In this document: positions 42,757-56,246 of the stretch, in pieces
How the letters are laid out: every line of letters starts with the position of its first letter
How positions within the stretch are numbered: the first letter of the stretch is position 1
From: Eledone cirrhosa
Lineage: Eukaryota > Mollusca > Cephalopoda > Octopoda > Eledonidae
Direction: 5' to 3'
Assembly (NCBI GenBank): GCA_964016885.1
Contig: OZ024740.1
Span: 5,403,450-5,467,449 of the forward strand
Length of the DNA stretch: 64,000 bases
The notes under the pieces: model-generated
The model's input: the letters and a program-made list of their open reading frames with translations, nothing else
Told to the model about the DNA's origin: nothing
Databases searched by the model: none
Translations under genes and position numbers: made by a program

Positions 42757-43328
42757 AAGGTGACCGAATTAGCAACGGAGGTGGGTGCTCAGAAAGTACA
42801 ATAACTAGGGTAAGAACGGGATGGAAGAAGTTTAGGGAACTACTACCACTGCTAGCTGCAAAAGGCTTCTCCCTCAGAATGAAAGGCAGACTGTATGATG
42901 CGTGTATCCGAACAGCGATGTTGCATGGTAGTGAGACCTGGGCGCTGAAGGTGGAAGACTTACGTAGATTAGAGAGAAACGAAGCCTGCATGCTCCGATG
43001 GATGTGTAACAGTAATATACGTGAACGACAAAGCATAAATGAATTGAGAGAGAGACTGAGCATAAGAGGAATCAAATGCTGCGTGCAGGAGAGGCGGTTA
43101 CGCTGGTATGGACATGTGATGCGTATGAAGGATGACAGCTGCATAAAAAGGTGCAGAGCACTAGAAGTTGATGGAAACCGCGGAGTGGGGAGACCCAAGA
43201 TGACTTGGGATGAGGTGATAAAAGCCGACCTTACCCAACTACACCTCTCAAAGTCAATGACACACGACCGTGACTTCTGGCGTCACGCAGTAATACAGGG
43301 TACCCGACCTCCCATGGGTACATGCTGA
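42757..43328 (+). pseudogene. LINE C-terminal ORF fragment (best-preserved)
   Basis: A 150-codon open frame (42879-43328) reads MKGRLYDACIRTAMLHGSET, then RNEACMLRWMCNSNIRERQS and RLRWYGHVMRMKDDSC, and ends with RPKMTWDEVIKADL and DRDFWRHAV. This is the region after the RT and zinc-binding block of the family at 1, 37.8k and 40.2k. The preceding 120 bp (from 42757) continues the same protein in another frame. The copy lacks RT and endonuclease (5' truncated), but its reading frame here is intact and its 3' end is complete. Confidence 0.9.
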
Positions 43329-43632
43329 AGCATATAAACAATATGCCCCCCCCCCCCCCCCACCGCAAGGTGGTCGTGGAGGTGCCACGGCAAAAAAGCA
43401 CCCAGCCCACACTGTAAAGTGGACGTGTAGGCGCCACGAAAAAGCACCCAGCACTCACTGTAAATGAGGTTGGTGTTAGGAAGGGCATCCAGCTGTAGAA
43501 ATCAAGCCAGATCAGTTCCTGTATGAGCAAGGCATGGTCAGCCGACCAGACACTGCCCACAACAGGACAACCCGTCTAACCCATGCTAGCGTGGAAGAAC
43601 GGACGTAAAACGGTGATGATGATGATGATGAT
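43329..43632 (+). mobile_element. LINE 3' UTR / shared tail ending (ATG)n
   Basis: After the LINE stop come a poly-C run (43345-43362), GGTGGTCGTGGAGGTGCCAC, AAGCACCCAGCCCACACTGT (one satellite-like unit), GCACCCAGCACTCACTGTAA, GGTTGGTGTTAGGAAGGGC, CCATGCTAGCGTGGAAGAAC, and (GATGAT)n. All the LINE/SINE tail copies in the window are versions of this piece. Confidence 0.92.
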
Positions 43633-44263
<631 letters not shown>

Positions 44264-44265
<2 letters not shown>

Positions 44266-44280
44266 TATATATATATATAC

Positions 44281-44311
<31 letters not shown>
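44264..44311. repeat. TA/TACA microsatellite
   Basis: Short tract inserted between the SINE body and the first satellite unit. Confidence 0.9.
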
Positions 44312-47300
44312 AGCACCCAGTCCACACTGTAAGGTGGTCCTGTACGTGTTATGACAATAAGCCCCCAGTCCACACTGTAAAGTGGTGATGTAGGTATCAA
44401 GACAATAAGCCCCCAGTGCACACTGTAAAGTGGTCATGTAGGTGTCATGAAAATAAGCCCCCAGTCCACACTGTAAAGTGTTCATGTAGGTGTCATGACA
44501 ATAAGCCCCCAGTTTCACACTGTAAAGTGGTCATGTAGGCATCAAGAAAATAATCCCCCAGTCCACACTATAAAGTGGTCATGTAGGCACCAAGACAATA
44601 AGCTCCCAGTCAACACTGTAAAGTGGTCATGTAGGTGTCAAGACAATAATCCCCCAGTCCACACTGTAAGGTGGTCCTGTAGGTGTCATGACAATAAGCC
44701 CCCAGTCCACACTGTAAAGTGGTCATGTAGGCATCAAGACAATAAGCTCCCAGTCCACACTGTAAAGTGGTCATGTAGGTGTCAAGACAATAAATCGCCT
44801 GTCCACACTGTAAAGTGGTCATGTAGGTGTCATGACAATAAACCCCCAATCCACGCTGTAAATTGGTCCTGTAGGTGTCATGACAATAAGCCCCCAGTCC
44901 ACACTGTGAAGTGGTCATGTAGGCATCAAGACAATAAGGCCCCAGTCCACACTGTAAAGTGGTCATGTAGGTGTCATGACGAGAATCCCCCGGTCCACAC
45001 TGTAAAGTGTGTCATGACAATAAGCACCCAGTCCCCACTGTAAAGGTTTCATGTAGGCATCATGACAATAAGCACCCAGTCCACACTGTAAAGTGGACAT
45101 GTAGGTGTCATGACAATAAGCCCCCAGTCCACACTATAAAGTGGTCATGTAGGCACCAAGACAATAAGCTCCCAGTCAACACTGTAAAGTGGTCATGTAG
45201 GTGTCATGTCAATAAGCCCCCAGACCACACTGTAAAGTGGTCATGTAGGCATCAAGACAATAAGCCCCCAGTCAACACTGTAAAGCGGTCATGTTGGCAT
45301 CAAGACAATAAGCACCCAGTCCCCACTGTAAAGGTTTAATGTAGGCATCATGACAATAAGCACCCAGTCCACACTGTAAAGTGGACATGTAGGTGTCATG
45401 ACAATAAGCCCCCAGTCCACACTGTAAAGTGTTCATGTAGGTGTCATGACAATAAGCCCCCAGTTTCACACTGTAAAGTGGTCATGTAGGCATCAAGAAA
45501 ATAATCCCCCAGTCCACACTGTAATGTGGTCATGTAGGCAGCAAGACAATAAGCCGCCAGTCCACACTGTAAAGTGGTCATGTAGGTATCAAGACAAAAA
45601 GCCCCCAGTCCACACTGTAAAGTGGTCATGTAGGTATCAAGACAATAAGCCCCCAGTCCACACTATAAAGTGGTCATGTAGGCACCAAGACAATAAGCTC
45701 CCAGTCAACACTGTAAAGTGGTCATGTAGGTGTCAAGACAATAAGCCCCCATTCCACACTGTAAAGTGGTCATGTAGGTATCAAGACAATAAGCCCCCAG
45801 TCCACACTATAAAGTGGTCATGTAGGCACCAAGACAATAAGCTCCCAGTCAACACTGTAAAGTGGTCATGTAGGTGTCAAGACAATAAGCCCCCAGTCTA
45901 CACTGTAAGGTGGTCATGTAGGTGTCAAGACAATAAGCCCCCAGTCCACACTGTAAAGTGGTCATGTAGGTATCAAGACAATAAGCCCCCAGTCCACACT
46001 GTAAAGTGGTCATGTAGGCATCAAGACAATAAGCTCCCAGTCCACACTGTAAAGTGGTCATGTAGGTGTCAAGACAATAAATCGCCTGTCCACACTGTAA
46101 AGTGGTCATGTAGGTGTCATGACAATAAACCCCCAATCCACGCTGTAAATTGGTCCTGTAGGTGTCATGACAATAAGCCCCCAGTCCACACTGTGAAGTG
46201 GAAATGTAGGCATCAAGACAATAAGGCCCCAGTCCACACTGTAAAGTGGTCATGTAGGTGTCATGACGATAATCCCCCAGTCCACACTGTAAAGTGGTCA
46301 TGTAGGTGTCATGACAATAAGCACCCAGTCCCCACTGTAAAGGTTTCATGTAGGCATCATGACAATAAGCACCCAGTCCACACTGTAAAGTGGACATGTA
46401 GGTGTCATGACAATAAGCCCCCAGGCCACACTATAAAGTGGTCATGTAGGCACCAAGACAATAAGCTCCCAGTCAACACTGTAAAGTGGTCATGTAGGTG
46501 TCATGTCAATAAGCCCCCAGACCACACTGTAAAGTGGTCATGTAGGCATCAAGACAATAAGCCCCCAGTGAACACTGTAAAGCGGTCATTTAGGCATCAA
46601 GACAATAAGCACCCAGTCCCCACTGTAAAGGTTTAATGTAGGCATCATGACAATAAGCACCCAGTCCACACTGTAAAGTGATCATGTAGGTGTCATGACA
46701 ATAAGCCCCCAGTTTCACACTGTAAAGTGGTCATGTAGGCATCAAGAAAATATCCCCCAGTCCACACTGTAATGTGGTCATGTAGGCAGCAAGACAATAA
46801 GCCGCCAGTCCACACTGTAAAGTGGTCATGTAGGTATCAAGACAAAAAGCCCCCAGTCCACACTGTAAAGTGGTCATGTAGGTATCAAGACAATAAGCCC
46901 CCAGTCCACACTATAAAGTGGTCATGTAGGCACCAAGACAATAAGCTCCCAGTCAACACTGTAAAGTGGTCATGTAGGTGTCAAGACAATAAGCCCCCAT
47001 TCCACACTGTAAAGTGGTCATGTAGGTCCCATGACAATAATCCCCCAGTCCACACTGTAAGGTGGTCCTGTAGGTGTCATGACAATAAGCCCCCAGTCCA
47101 CACTGTAAAGTGGTCATGTAGGCATCAAGACAATAAGCTCCCAGTCCACACTGTAAAGTGGTCATGTAGGTGTCAAGACAATAAATCGCCTGTCCACACT
47201 GTAAAGTGGTCATGTAGGTGTCATGACAATAAACCCCCAATCCACACTGTAAATTGGTCCTGTAGGTGTCATGACAATAAGCCCCCAGTCCACACTGTAA

Positions 47301-47479
47301 AGTGGTCATGTAGGCATCAAGACAATAAGCCCCCAGACCACACTGTAAATTGGTCATGTATGTGTCATGACAATAAGCCCCCAGTCCACACTGTGATGTG
47401 GAAATGTAGGCATCAAGACAATAAGGCCCCAGTCCACACTGTAAAGTGGTCATGTAGGTGTCATGACAATAAGCCCCCA

Positions 47480-50400
47480 GTCCACACTGTAAAATGGTCA
47501 TGTAGGTGTCAAGACAATAAGCCCCCAGTCCACACTGTAAAATGGTCATGTAGGTGTCATGACAATAAGCCCCCAGTCCACACTGTAAGGTGGTCCTGTA
47601 GGTGTCATGACAATAAGCCCCCAGTCCACACTGTAAAGTGGTCATGTATGTGTCATAACAATAAGCCCCCAGTCCACATTGTAAGGTGGTCCTGTAGGCA
47701 TTAAGACAATAAGCTCCCAGTCCACACTGTAAAGTGGTCATGTAGGCATCAAGACAATCAGCCCCCAGTCCACACTGTAAAGTGGTCATGTAGGCATCAA
47801 GACAATAAGGCCCCAGTCCACACTGTAAAGTGGTCATGTAGGTGTCATGACAATAAACCCCCAGTCCACACTGTAAGGTGGTCCTGAACGTATTATGACA
47901 ATAAGCCCCCAGTCCACACTGTAAAGTGGTGATGTAGGTATCAAGACAATAAGTACCCAGTCCACACTGTAAATTGGACATGTAGGTGTCATGACAATAA
48001 GCACCCAGTCCACACTGTAAAGTGGTCATGTAGGTGTCATGAAAATAAGCCCCCAGTCCACACTGTAAAGTGTTCATGTAGGTGTCATGACAATAAGCCC
48101 CCAGTTTCACACTGTACAGTGGCCATGTAGGCATCAAGAAAATAATCCCCCAGTCAACACTGTAATGTGGTCATGTAGGTATCAAGACAAAAAGCCCCCA
48201 GTCCACACGGTAAAGTGGTCATGTAGGTATCAAGACAATAAGCCCCCAGTCCACACTATAAAGTGGTCATGTAGGCACCAAGACAATAAGCTCCCAGTCA
48301 ACACTGTAAAGTGGTCATGTAGGTGTCATGTCAATAAGCCCCCAGACCACACTGTAAAGTGGTCATGTAGGCATCAAGACAATAAGCCCCCAGTCAACAC
48401 TGTAAAGCGGTCATGTAGGCATCAAGACAATAAGCCCCCAGTCCACACTGTAAAGTGGTCATGTAGGCATCAATACAATAATCCCCCAGTCCACACCGTA
48501 AAGTGGTCATGTAGGCACCAAGACAATAAGCTCCCAGTCCACACTGTAAAGTGGTCATGTAGGTGTCAAGACAATAAGCCCCCATTCCACACTGTAAAGT
48601 GGTCCTATGGGCATCAAGACAATAAGCCCCCAGTCGACACTGTAAAGTGGTCATGTAGGCATCAAGACAATAATCCCCCAGTCCATACTGTAATGTGGTC
48701 ATGTAGGCATCAAGACAATAAGCCCGCAGTCCACACTGTACAGTGGTCATGTATGTGTCATGACAATAAGCACCCAGTCCACACTGTAAAGAGGTCATGT
48801 AGGCATCAAGACAATAAGCCCCCAGTCCACATTGTAAAGTGGTCATGTACGTGTCAAGACAATAAGCCCCCATTCCACACTGTAAAGTGGTCGTGTAGGT
48901 GTCATGACAATAAGACCCCAGTCCACACTGTAAGGTGGTTCTGTAAGTGTCATGACAATAAGCCCCCAGTCCACACTCTAAAGTGGTCATGTAGGCATCA
49001 AGACAATAAGCCCCCAGTCCACACTGTAAAGTGGTCATGTAGGTGTAATGACAATAAGCCCCCAGTCCACACTGTAAAGTGGTCATGTAGGTATCAAAAC
49101 AATAATCCCCCAGTCCACACTGTAAAGTGGTTATGTATGTGTCATAACAATAAGCCCCCAGTCCACATTGCTAGGTGGTCCTGTAGGAATTAAGACAATA
49201 AGCCACCAGTCCACACTGTAAAGTGGTCATGTAGGTGTCAAGACAATAAGCCCCCAGTGTCACACTGTAAAGTGCTCATGTAGGCATCAAGACAATAAGC
49301 CCCCAGTCCACACTGTAAAGTGGTCATGTAGGCATTACGACAATAAGCCCCCTGTGCCACACTGTAAAGTGGTCATGTAGGCATCAAGACAATAAGCCCA
49401 CAGTCCACACTGTAAAGTGGTCATGTAGGCATCAAGACAATAAGCCCCCAGTCCACACTGTAAAGTGGTCATGTAGGCATCAAGACAATATTCCCCCAGT
49501 CCACACTGTAAAGTGGTCATGTAGGCATAAAGACAATAAGCCCCCAGTCCACACTGTAAAGTGGTCATGTAGGCATTACGACAATAAGCCCCCAGTGCCA
49601 CACTGTAAAGTGGTCATGTAGGCATCAAGACAATAAGCCCACAGTCCACACTGTAAAGTGGTCATGTAGGCATCAAGACAATAAGCCCACAGTCCACACT
49701 GTAAAGTGGTCATGTAGGCATCAAGACAATAAGCCCCCAGTCCACACTGTAAAGTGGTCATGTAGGCATCAAGACAATAATCCCCCAGTCCACACTGTAA
49801 AGTGGTCATCTAGGCATAAAGACAATAAGCTCCCAGTCCACACTGTAATGTGGTCCTGTAAGTGTCATGACAATAAGCCCCCAGTCCACACTCTAAAGTG
49901 GTCATGTAGGCATCAAGACAATAATCCCCCAGTCCACACTGTAAAGTGGTCATGTAGGTGTCATGTCAATAAGCCCCCATCCCACACTGTAAAGTGGTCA
50001 TGTAGGCATCAAGACAAAAATCCCCCAGTCCACACTGTAAAGTGTTCATGTAGGCATCAAGACAATAAGACCCCTGACCACACTGTAAATTGTCATGTAG
50101 GTGTCAAGACAATAAGCCCCCAGTCCACACTGTGAAGTGGTCATGTAGGTGTCATGATAATAAGTTCCCAGTCCACATTGTAAGGTTGTCATGTAGGTGT
50201 CATGACAATAAGCCCCCAGTCCACATTCTAAAGTGGTCATGTAGGCATCAAGACAATAAGCCCCCAGTCCACAGTGTAAAGTGTTCATGTATGTGTCATA
50301 ACAATAAGCCCCCAGTCCACACTGTAAGGTGGGCCTGTAGGCATTAAGACAATAAGCCCCCAGTCCACACTGTAAAGTGGTCATGTAGACATCAAGACAA

Positions 50401-50480
50401 TAATCCCCCAGTCCACACTGTAAAGTGGTCATGTAGGCATCAAGACAATAAGCCCCCAGTCCACACTGTAAAATGGTCAT
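47480..50480. repeat. Satellite higher-order segment B, copy 1
   Basis: Shares ordered rare variants with 53340-56246: the offset is 5,860 bp at the start, 5,908 bp around 49.3 kb (one extra unit) and 5,766 bp near 50.35 kb (about three units missing in copy 2). Landmarks are GTCCTGAACGT, GGTGTAATGAC and CCCCTGTGCCACACTG. Confidence 0.88.
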
Positions 50481-53339
50481 GTATGTGTCATGACGATAAT
50501 CCCCCGGTCCACACTGTAAAGTGGTCATGTAGGTGTCATGACAATAAGCACCCAGTCCCCACTGTAAAGGTTTCATGTAGGCATCATGACAATAAGCACC
50601 CAGTCCACACTGTAAAGTGGACATGTAGGTGTCATGACAATAAGCCCCCAGTCCACACTATAAAGTGGTCATGTAGGCACCAAGACAATAAGCTCCCAGT
50701 CAACACTGTAAAGTGGTCATGTAGGTGTCATGTCAATAAGCCCCCAGACCACACTGTAAAGTGGTCATGTAGGCATCAAGACAATAAGCCCCCAGTCAAC
50801 ACTGTAAAGCGGTCATGTAGGCATCAAGACAATAAGCACCCAGTCCCCACTGTAAAGGTTTAATGTAGGCATCATGACAATAAGCACCCAGTCCACACTG
50901 TAAAGTGAACATGTAGGTGTCATGACAATAAGCCCCCAGTCCACACTCTAAAGTGTTCATGTAGGTGTCATGACAATAAGCCCCCAGTTTCACACTGTAA
51001 AGTGGTCATGTAGGCATCAAGAAAATAATCCCCCAGTCCACACTGTAATGTGGTCATGTAGGCAGCAAGACAATAAGCCGCCAGTCCACACTGTAAAGTG
51101 GTCATGTAGGTATCAAGACAATAAGCCCCCAGTCCACACTATAAAGTGGTCATGTAGGCACCAAGACAATAAGCTCCCAGACAACACTGTAAAGTGGTCA
51201 TGTAGGTGTCAAGACAATAAGCCCCCAGTCCACACTGTAAGGTGGTCCTGTAGGTGTCATGACAATAAGCCCCCAGTCCACACTGTAAAGTGGTCATGTA
51301 GGCATCAAGACAATAAGCTCCCAGTCCACACTGTAAAGTGGTCATGTAGGTGTCAAGACAATAAATCGCCTGTCCACACTGTAAAGTGGTCATGTAGGTG
51401 TCATGACAATAAACCCCCAATCCACGCTGTAAATTGGTCCTGTAGGTGTCATGACAATAAGCCCCCAGTCCACACTGTGAAGTGGAAATGTAGGCATCAA
51501 GACAATAAGGCCCCAGTCCACACTGTAAAGTGGTCATGTAGGTGTCATGACGATAATCCCCCGGTCCACACTGTAAAGTGGTCATGTAGGCATCATGACA
51601 ATAAGCACCCAGTCCACACTGTAAAGTGGACATGTAGGTGTCATGACAATAAGCCCCCAGTCCACACTATAAAGTGGTCATGTAGGCACCAAGACAATAA
51701 GCTCCCAGTCAACACTGTAAAGTTGTCATGTAGGTGTCATGTCAATAAGCCCCCAGACCACACTGTAAAGTGGTCATGTAGGCATCAAGACAATAAGCCC
51801 CCAGTCAACACTGTAAAGCGGTCATGTAGCCATCAAGACAATAAGCACCCAGTCCCCACTGTAAAGGTTTAATGTAGGCATCATGACAATAAGCACCCAG
51901 TCCACACTGTAAAGTGTTCATGTAGGTGTCATGACAATAAGCCCCCAGTTTCACACTGTAAAGTGGTCATGTAGGCATCAAGAAAATAATCCCCCAGTCC
52001 ACACTGTAATGTGGTCATGTAGGCAGCAAGACAATAAGCCGCCAGTCCACACTGTAAAGTGGTCATGTAGGTATCAAGACAAAAAGCCCCCAGTCCACAC
52101 TGTAAAGTGGTCATGTAGGTATCAAGACAATAAGCCCCCAGTCCACACTATAAAGTGGTCATGTAGGCACCAAGACAATAAGCTCCCAGTCAACACTGTA
52201 AAGTGGTCATGTAGGTGTCAAGACAATATGCCCCCATTCCACACTGTAAAGTGGTCATGTAGGTGCCATGACAATAATCCCCCAGTCCACACTGTAAGGT
52301 GGTCCTGTAGGTGTCATGACAATAAGCCCCCAGTCCACACTGTAAAGTGGTCATGTAGGCATCAAGACAATAAGCCCCCAGACCACACTGTAAATTGGTC
52401 ATGTATGTGGCATGACAATAAGCCCCCAGTCCACACTGTGATGTGGAAATGTAGGCATCAAGACAATAAGGCCCCAGTCCACACTGTAAAGTGGTCATGT
52501 AGGCGTCATGACGATAATCCCCCGGTCCACACTGTAAAGTGGTCATGTAGGTGTCATGACAATAAGCACCCAGTCCCCACTGTAAAGGTTTCATGTAGGC
52601 ATCATGACAATAAGCACCCAGTCCACACTGTAAAGTGGACATGTAGGTGTCATGACAATAAGCCCCCAGTCCTCACTATAAAGTGGTCATGTAGGCACCA
52701 AGACAATAAGCTCCCAGTCAACACTGTAAAGTGGTCATGTAGGTGTCATGTCAATAAGCCCCCAGACCACACTGTAAAGTGGTCATGTAGGCATCAAGAC
52801 AATAAGCCCCCAGTCAACACTGTAAAGCGGTCATGTAGGCATCAAGACCTTAAGCACCCAGTCCCCACTGTAAAGGTTTAATGTAGGCATCATGACAATA
52901 AGCACCCAGTCCACACTGTAGTGTGGTCATGTAGGCATCAAGACAATAAGCCCCCAGTCCACACTGTAAAGTGGTCATGTAGGCATCAAGACAATAAGCT
53001 CCCAGTCCACACTGTAAAGTGGTCATGTAGGTGTCAAGACAATAAATCGCCTGTCCACACTGTAAAGTGGTCATGTAGGTGTCATGACAATAAACCCCCA
53101 ATCCACGCTGTAAATTGGTCCTGTAGGTGTCATGACAATAAGCCCCCAGTCCACACTGTAAAGTGGTCATGTACGTGTCAAGACAATAAGCTCCCAGTCC
53201 ACACTGTAAAGTGGTCATGTAGGTGTCATGACAATAAGCACCCAGTCCCCACTGTAAAGGTTTCATGTAGGTATCAAGACAATAATCCCCCAGTCCACAC
53301 CGTAAAGTGGTAATGTAGGCATCAAGACAATATTCGACC

Positions 53340-56246
53340 AGTCCACACTGTAAATTGGTCATGTAGGTGTCAAGACAATAAGCCCCCAGTCCACACTGTA
53401 AAATGGTCATGTAGGTGTCATGACAATAAGCCCCCAGTCCACACTGTAAGGTGGTCCTGTAGGTGTCATGACAATAAGCCCCCAGTCCACACTGTAAAGT
53501 GGTCATGTATGTGTCATAACAATAAGCCCCCAGTCCACATTGTAAGGTGGTCCTGTAGGCATTAAGACAATAAGCTCCCAGTCCACACTGTAAAGTGGTC
53601 ATGTAGGCATCAAGACAATCAGCCCCCAGTCCACACTGTAAAGTGGTCATGTAGGCATCAAGACAATAAGGCCCCAGTCCACACTGTAAAGTGGTCATGT
53701 AGGTGTCATGACAATAAACCCCCAGTCCACACTGTAAGGTGGTCCTGAACGTGTTATGACAATAAGCCCCCAGTCCACACTGTAAAGTGGTGATGTAGGT
53801 ATCAAGACAATAAGTACCCAGTCCACACTATAAATTGGACATGTAGGTGTCATGACAATAAGCACCCAGTCCACACTGTAAAGTGGTCATGTAGGTGTCA
53901 TGAAAATAAGCCCCCACTCCACACTGTAAAGTGTTCATGTAGGTGTCATGACAATAAGCCCCCAGTTTCACACTGTACAGTGGTCATGTAGGCATCAAGA
54001 AAATAATCCCCCAGTCAACACTGTAATGTGGTCATGTAGGTATCAAGACAAAAAGCCCCCAGTCCACACTGTAAAGTGGTCATGTAGGTATCAAGACAAT
54101 AAGCCCCCAGTCCACACTATAAAGTGGTCATGTAGGCACCAAGACAATAAGCTCCCAGTCAACACTGTAAAGTGGTCATGTAGGTGTCATGTCAATAAGC
54201 CCCCAGACCACACTGTAAAGTGGTCATGTAGGCATCAAGACAATAAGCCCCCAGTCAACACTGTAAAGCGGTCATGTAGGCATCAAGACAATAAGCCCCT
54301 AGTCCACACTGTAAAGTGGTCATGTAGGCATCAATACAATAATCCCCCAGTCCACACCGTAAAGTGGTCATGTAGGCACCAAGACAATAAGCTCCCAGTC
54401 CACACTGTAAAGTGGTCATGTAGGTGTCAAGACAATAAGCCCCCATTCCACACTGTAAGTGGTCCTATGGGCATCAAGACAATAAGCCCACAGTCCACAC
54501 TGTAAAGTGGTCATATAGGCATCAAGACAATAAGCCCCCAGTCGACACTGTAAAGTGGTCATGTAGGCATCAAGACAATAATCCCCCAGTCCATACTGTA
54601 ATGTGGTCATGTAGGCATCAAGACAATAAGCCCGCAGTCCACACTGTACAGTGGTCATGTATGTGTCATGACAATAAGCACCCAGTCCACACTGTAAAGA
54701 GGTCATGTAGGCATCAAGACAATAAGCCCCCAGTCCACATTGTAAAGTGGTCATGTACGTGTCAAGACAATAAGCCCCCATTCCACACTGTAAAGTGGTC
54801 GTGTAGGTGTCATGACAATAAGACCCCAGTCCACACTGTAAGGTGGTTCTGTAAGTGTCATGACAATAAACCCCCAGTCCACACTCTAAAGTGGTCATGT
54901 AGGCATCAAGACAATAAGCCCCCAGTCCACACTGTAAAGTGGTCATGTAGGTGTAATGACAATAAGCCCCCAGTCCACACTGTAAAGTGGTCATGTAGGT
55001 ATCAAAACAATAAGCCCCCAGTCCACACTGTAAAGTGGTTATGTATGTGTCATAACAATAAGCCCCCAGTCCACATTGCTAGGTGGTCCTGTAGGAATTA
55101 AGACAATAAGCCACCAGTCCACACTGTAAAGTGGTCATGTAGGTGTCAAGACAATAAGCCCCCAGTGTCACACTGTAAAGTGCTCATGTAGGCATCAAGA
55201 CAATAAGCCCCCAGTCCACACTGTAAAGTGGTCATGTAGGCATTACGACAATAAGCCCCCTGTGCCACACTGTAAAGTGGTCATGTAGGCATCAAGACAA
55301 TAAGCCCACAGTCCACACTGTAAAGTGGTCATGTAGGCATCAAGACAATAAGCCCCCAGTCCACACTGTAAAGTGGTCATGTAGGCATCAAGACAATATT
55401 CCCCCAGTCCACACTGTAAAGTGGTCACATAGGCATAAAGACAATAAGCCCCCAGTCCACACTGTAAAGTGGTCATGTAGGCATTACGACAATAAGCCCC
55501 CAGTGCCACACTGTAAAGTGGTCATGTAGGCATCAAGACAATAAGCCCACAGTCCACACTGTAAAGTGGTCATGTAGGCATCAAGACAATAAGCCCACAG
55601 TCCACACTGTAAAGTGGTCATGTAGGCATCAAGACAATAAGCCCCCAGTCCACACTGTAAAGTGGTCATGTAGGCATCAAGACAATAATCCCCCAGTCCA
55701 CACTGTAAAGTGGTCATCTAGGCATAAAGACAATAAGCCCCCAGTCCACACTGTAATGGGGTCCTGTAAGTGTCATGAAAATAAGCCCCCAGTCCACACT
55801 CTAAAGTGGTCATGTAGGCATCAAGACAATAATCCCCCTGACCACACTGTAAAGTGGTCATGTAGGTGTCAAGACAATAAGCCCCCAGTCCACACTGTGA
55901 AGTGGTCATGTAGGTGTCATGATAATAAGTTCCCAGTCCACATTGTAAGGTTGTCATGTAGGTGTCATGACAATAAGCCCCCAGTCCACATTCTAAAGTG
56001 GTCATGTAGGCATCAAGACAATAAGCCCCCAGTCCACAGTGTAAAGTGGTCATGTATGTGTCATAACAATAAGCCCCCAGTCCACACTGTAAGGTGGGCC
56101 TGTAGGCATTAAGACAATAAGCCCCCAGTCCACACTGTAAAGTGGTCATGTAGACATCAAGACAATAATCCCCAAGTCCACACTGTAAAGTGGTCATGTA
56201 GGCATCAAGACAATAAACCTCCAGTCCACACTGTAAAATGGTCATG
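53340..56246. repeat. Satellite higher-order segment B, copy 2
   Basis: Roughly 2.9-kb direct duplicate of 47480-50480 with scattered substitutions and gain or loss of whole units. Confidence 0.88.

Noticed and set aside
44495..49193. Open frames of up to about 400 codons on both strands with 16-residue repeats (KPPVHTVKWSCRHQDN / MTTLQCGLGAYCLDAY)
   Set aside because: The 48-bp satellite unit is divisible by three and lacks stops in one frame per strand. Cys-rich appearance is incidental, and unit gain or loss respects DNA period, not protein domains.
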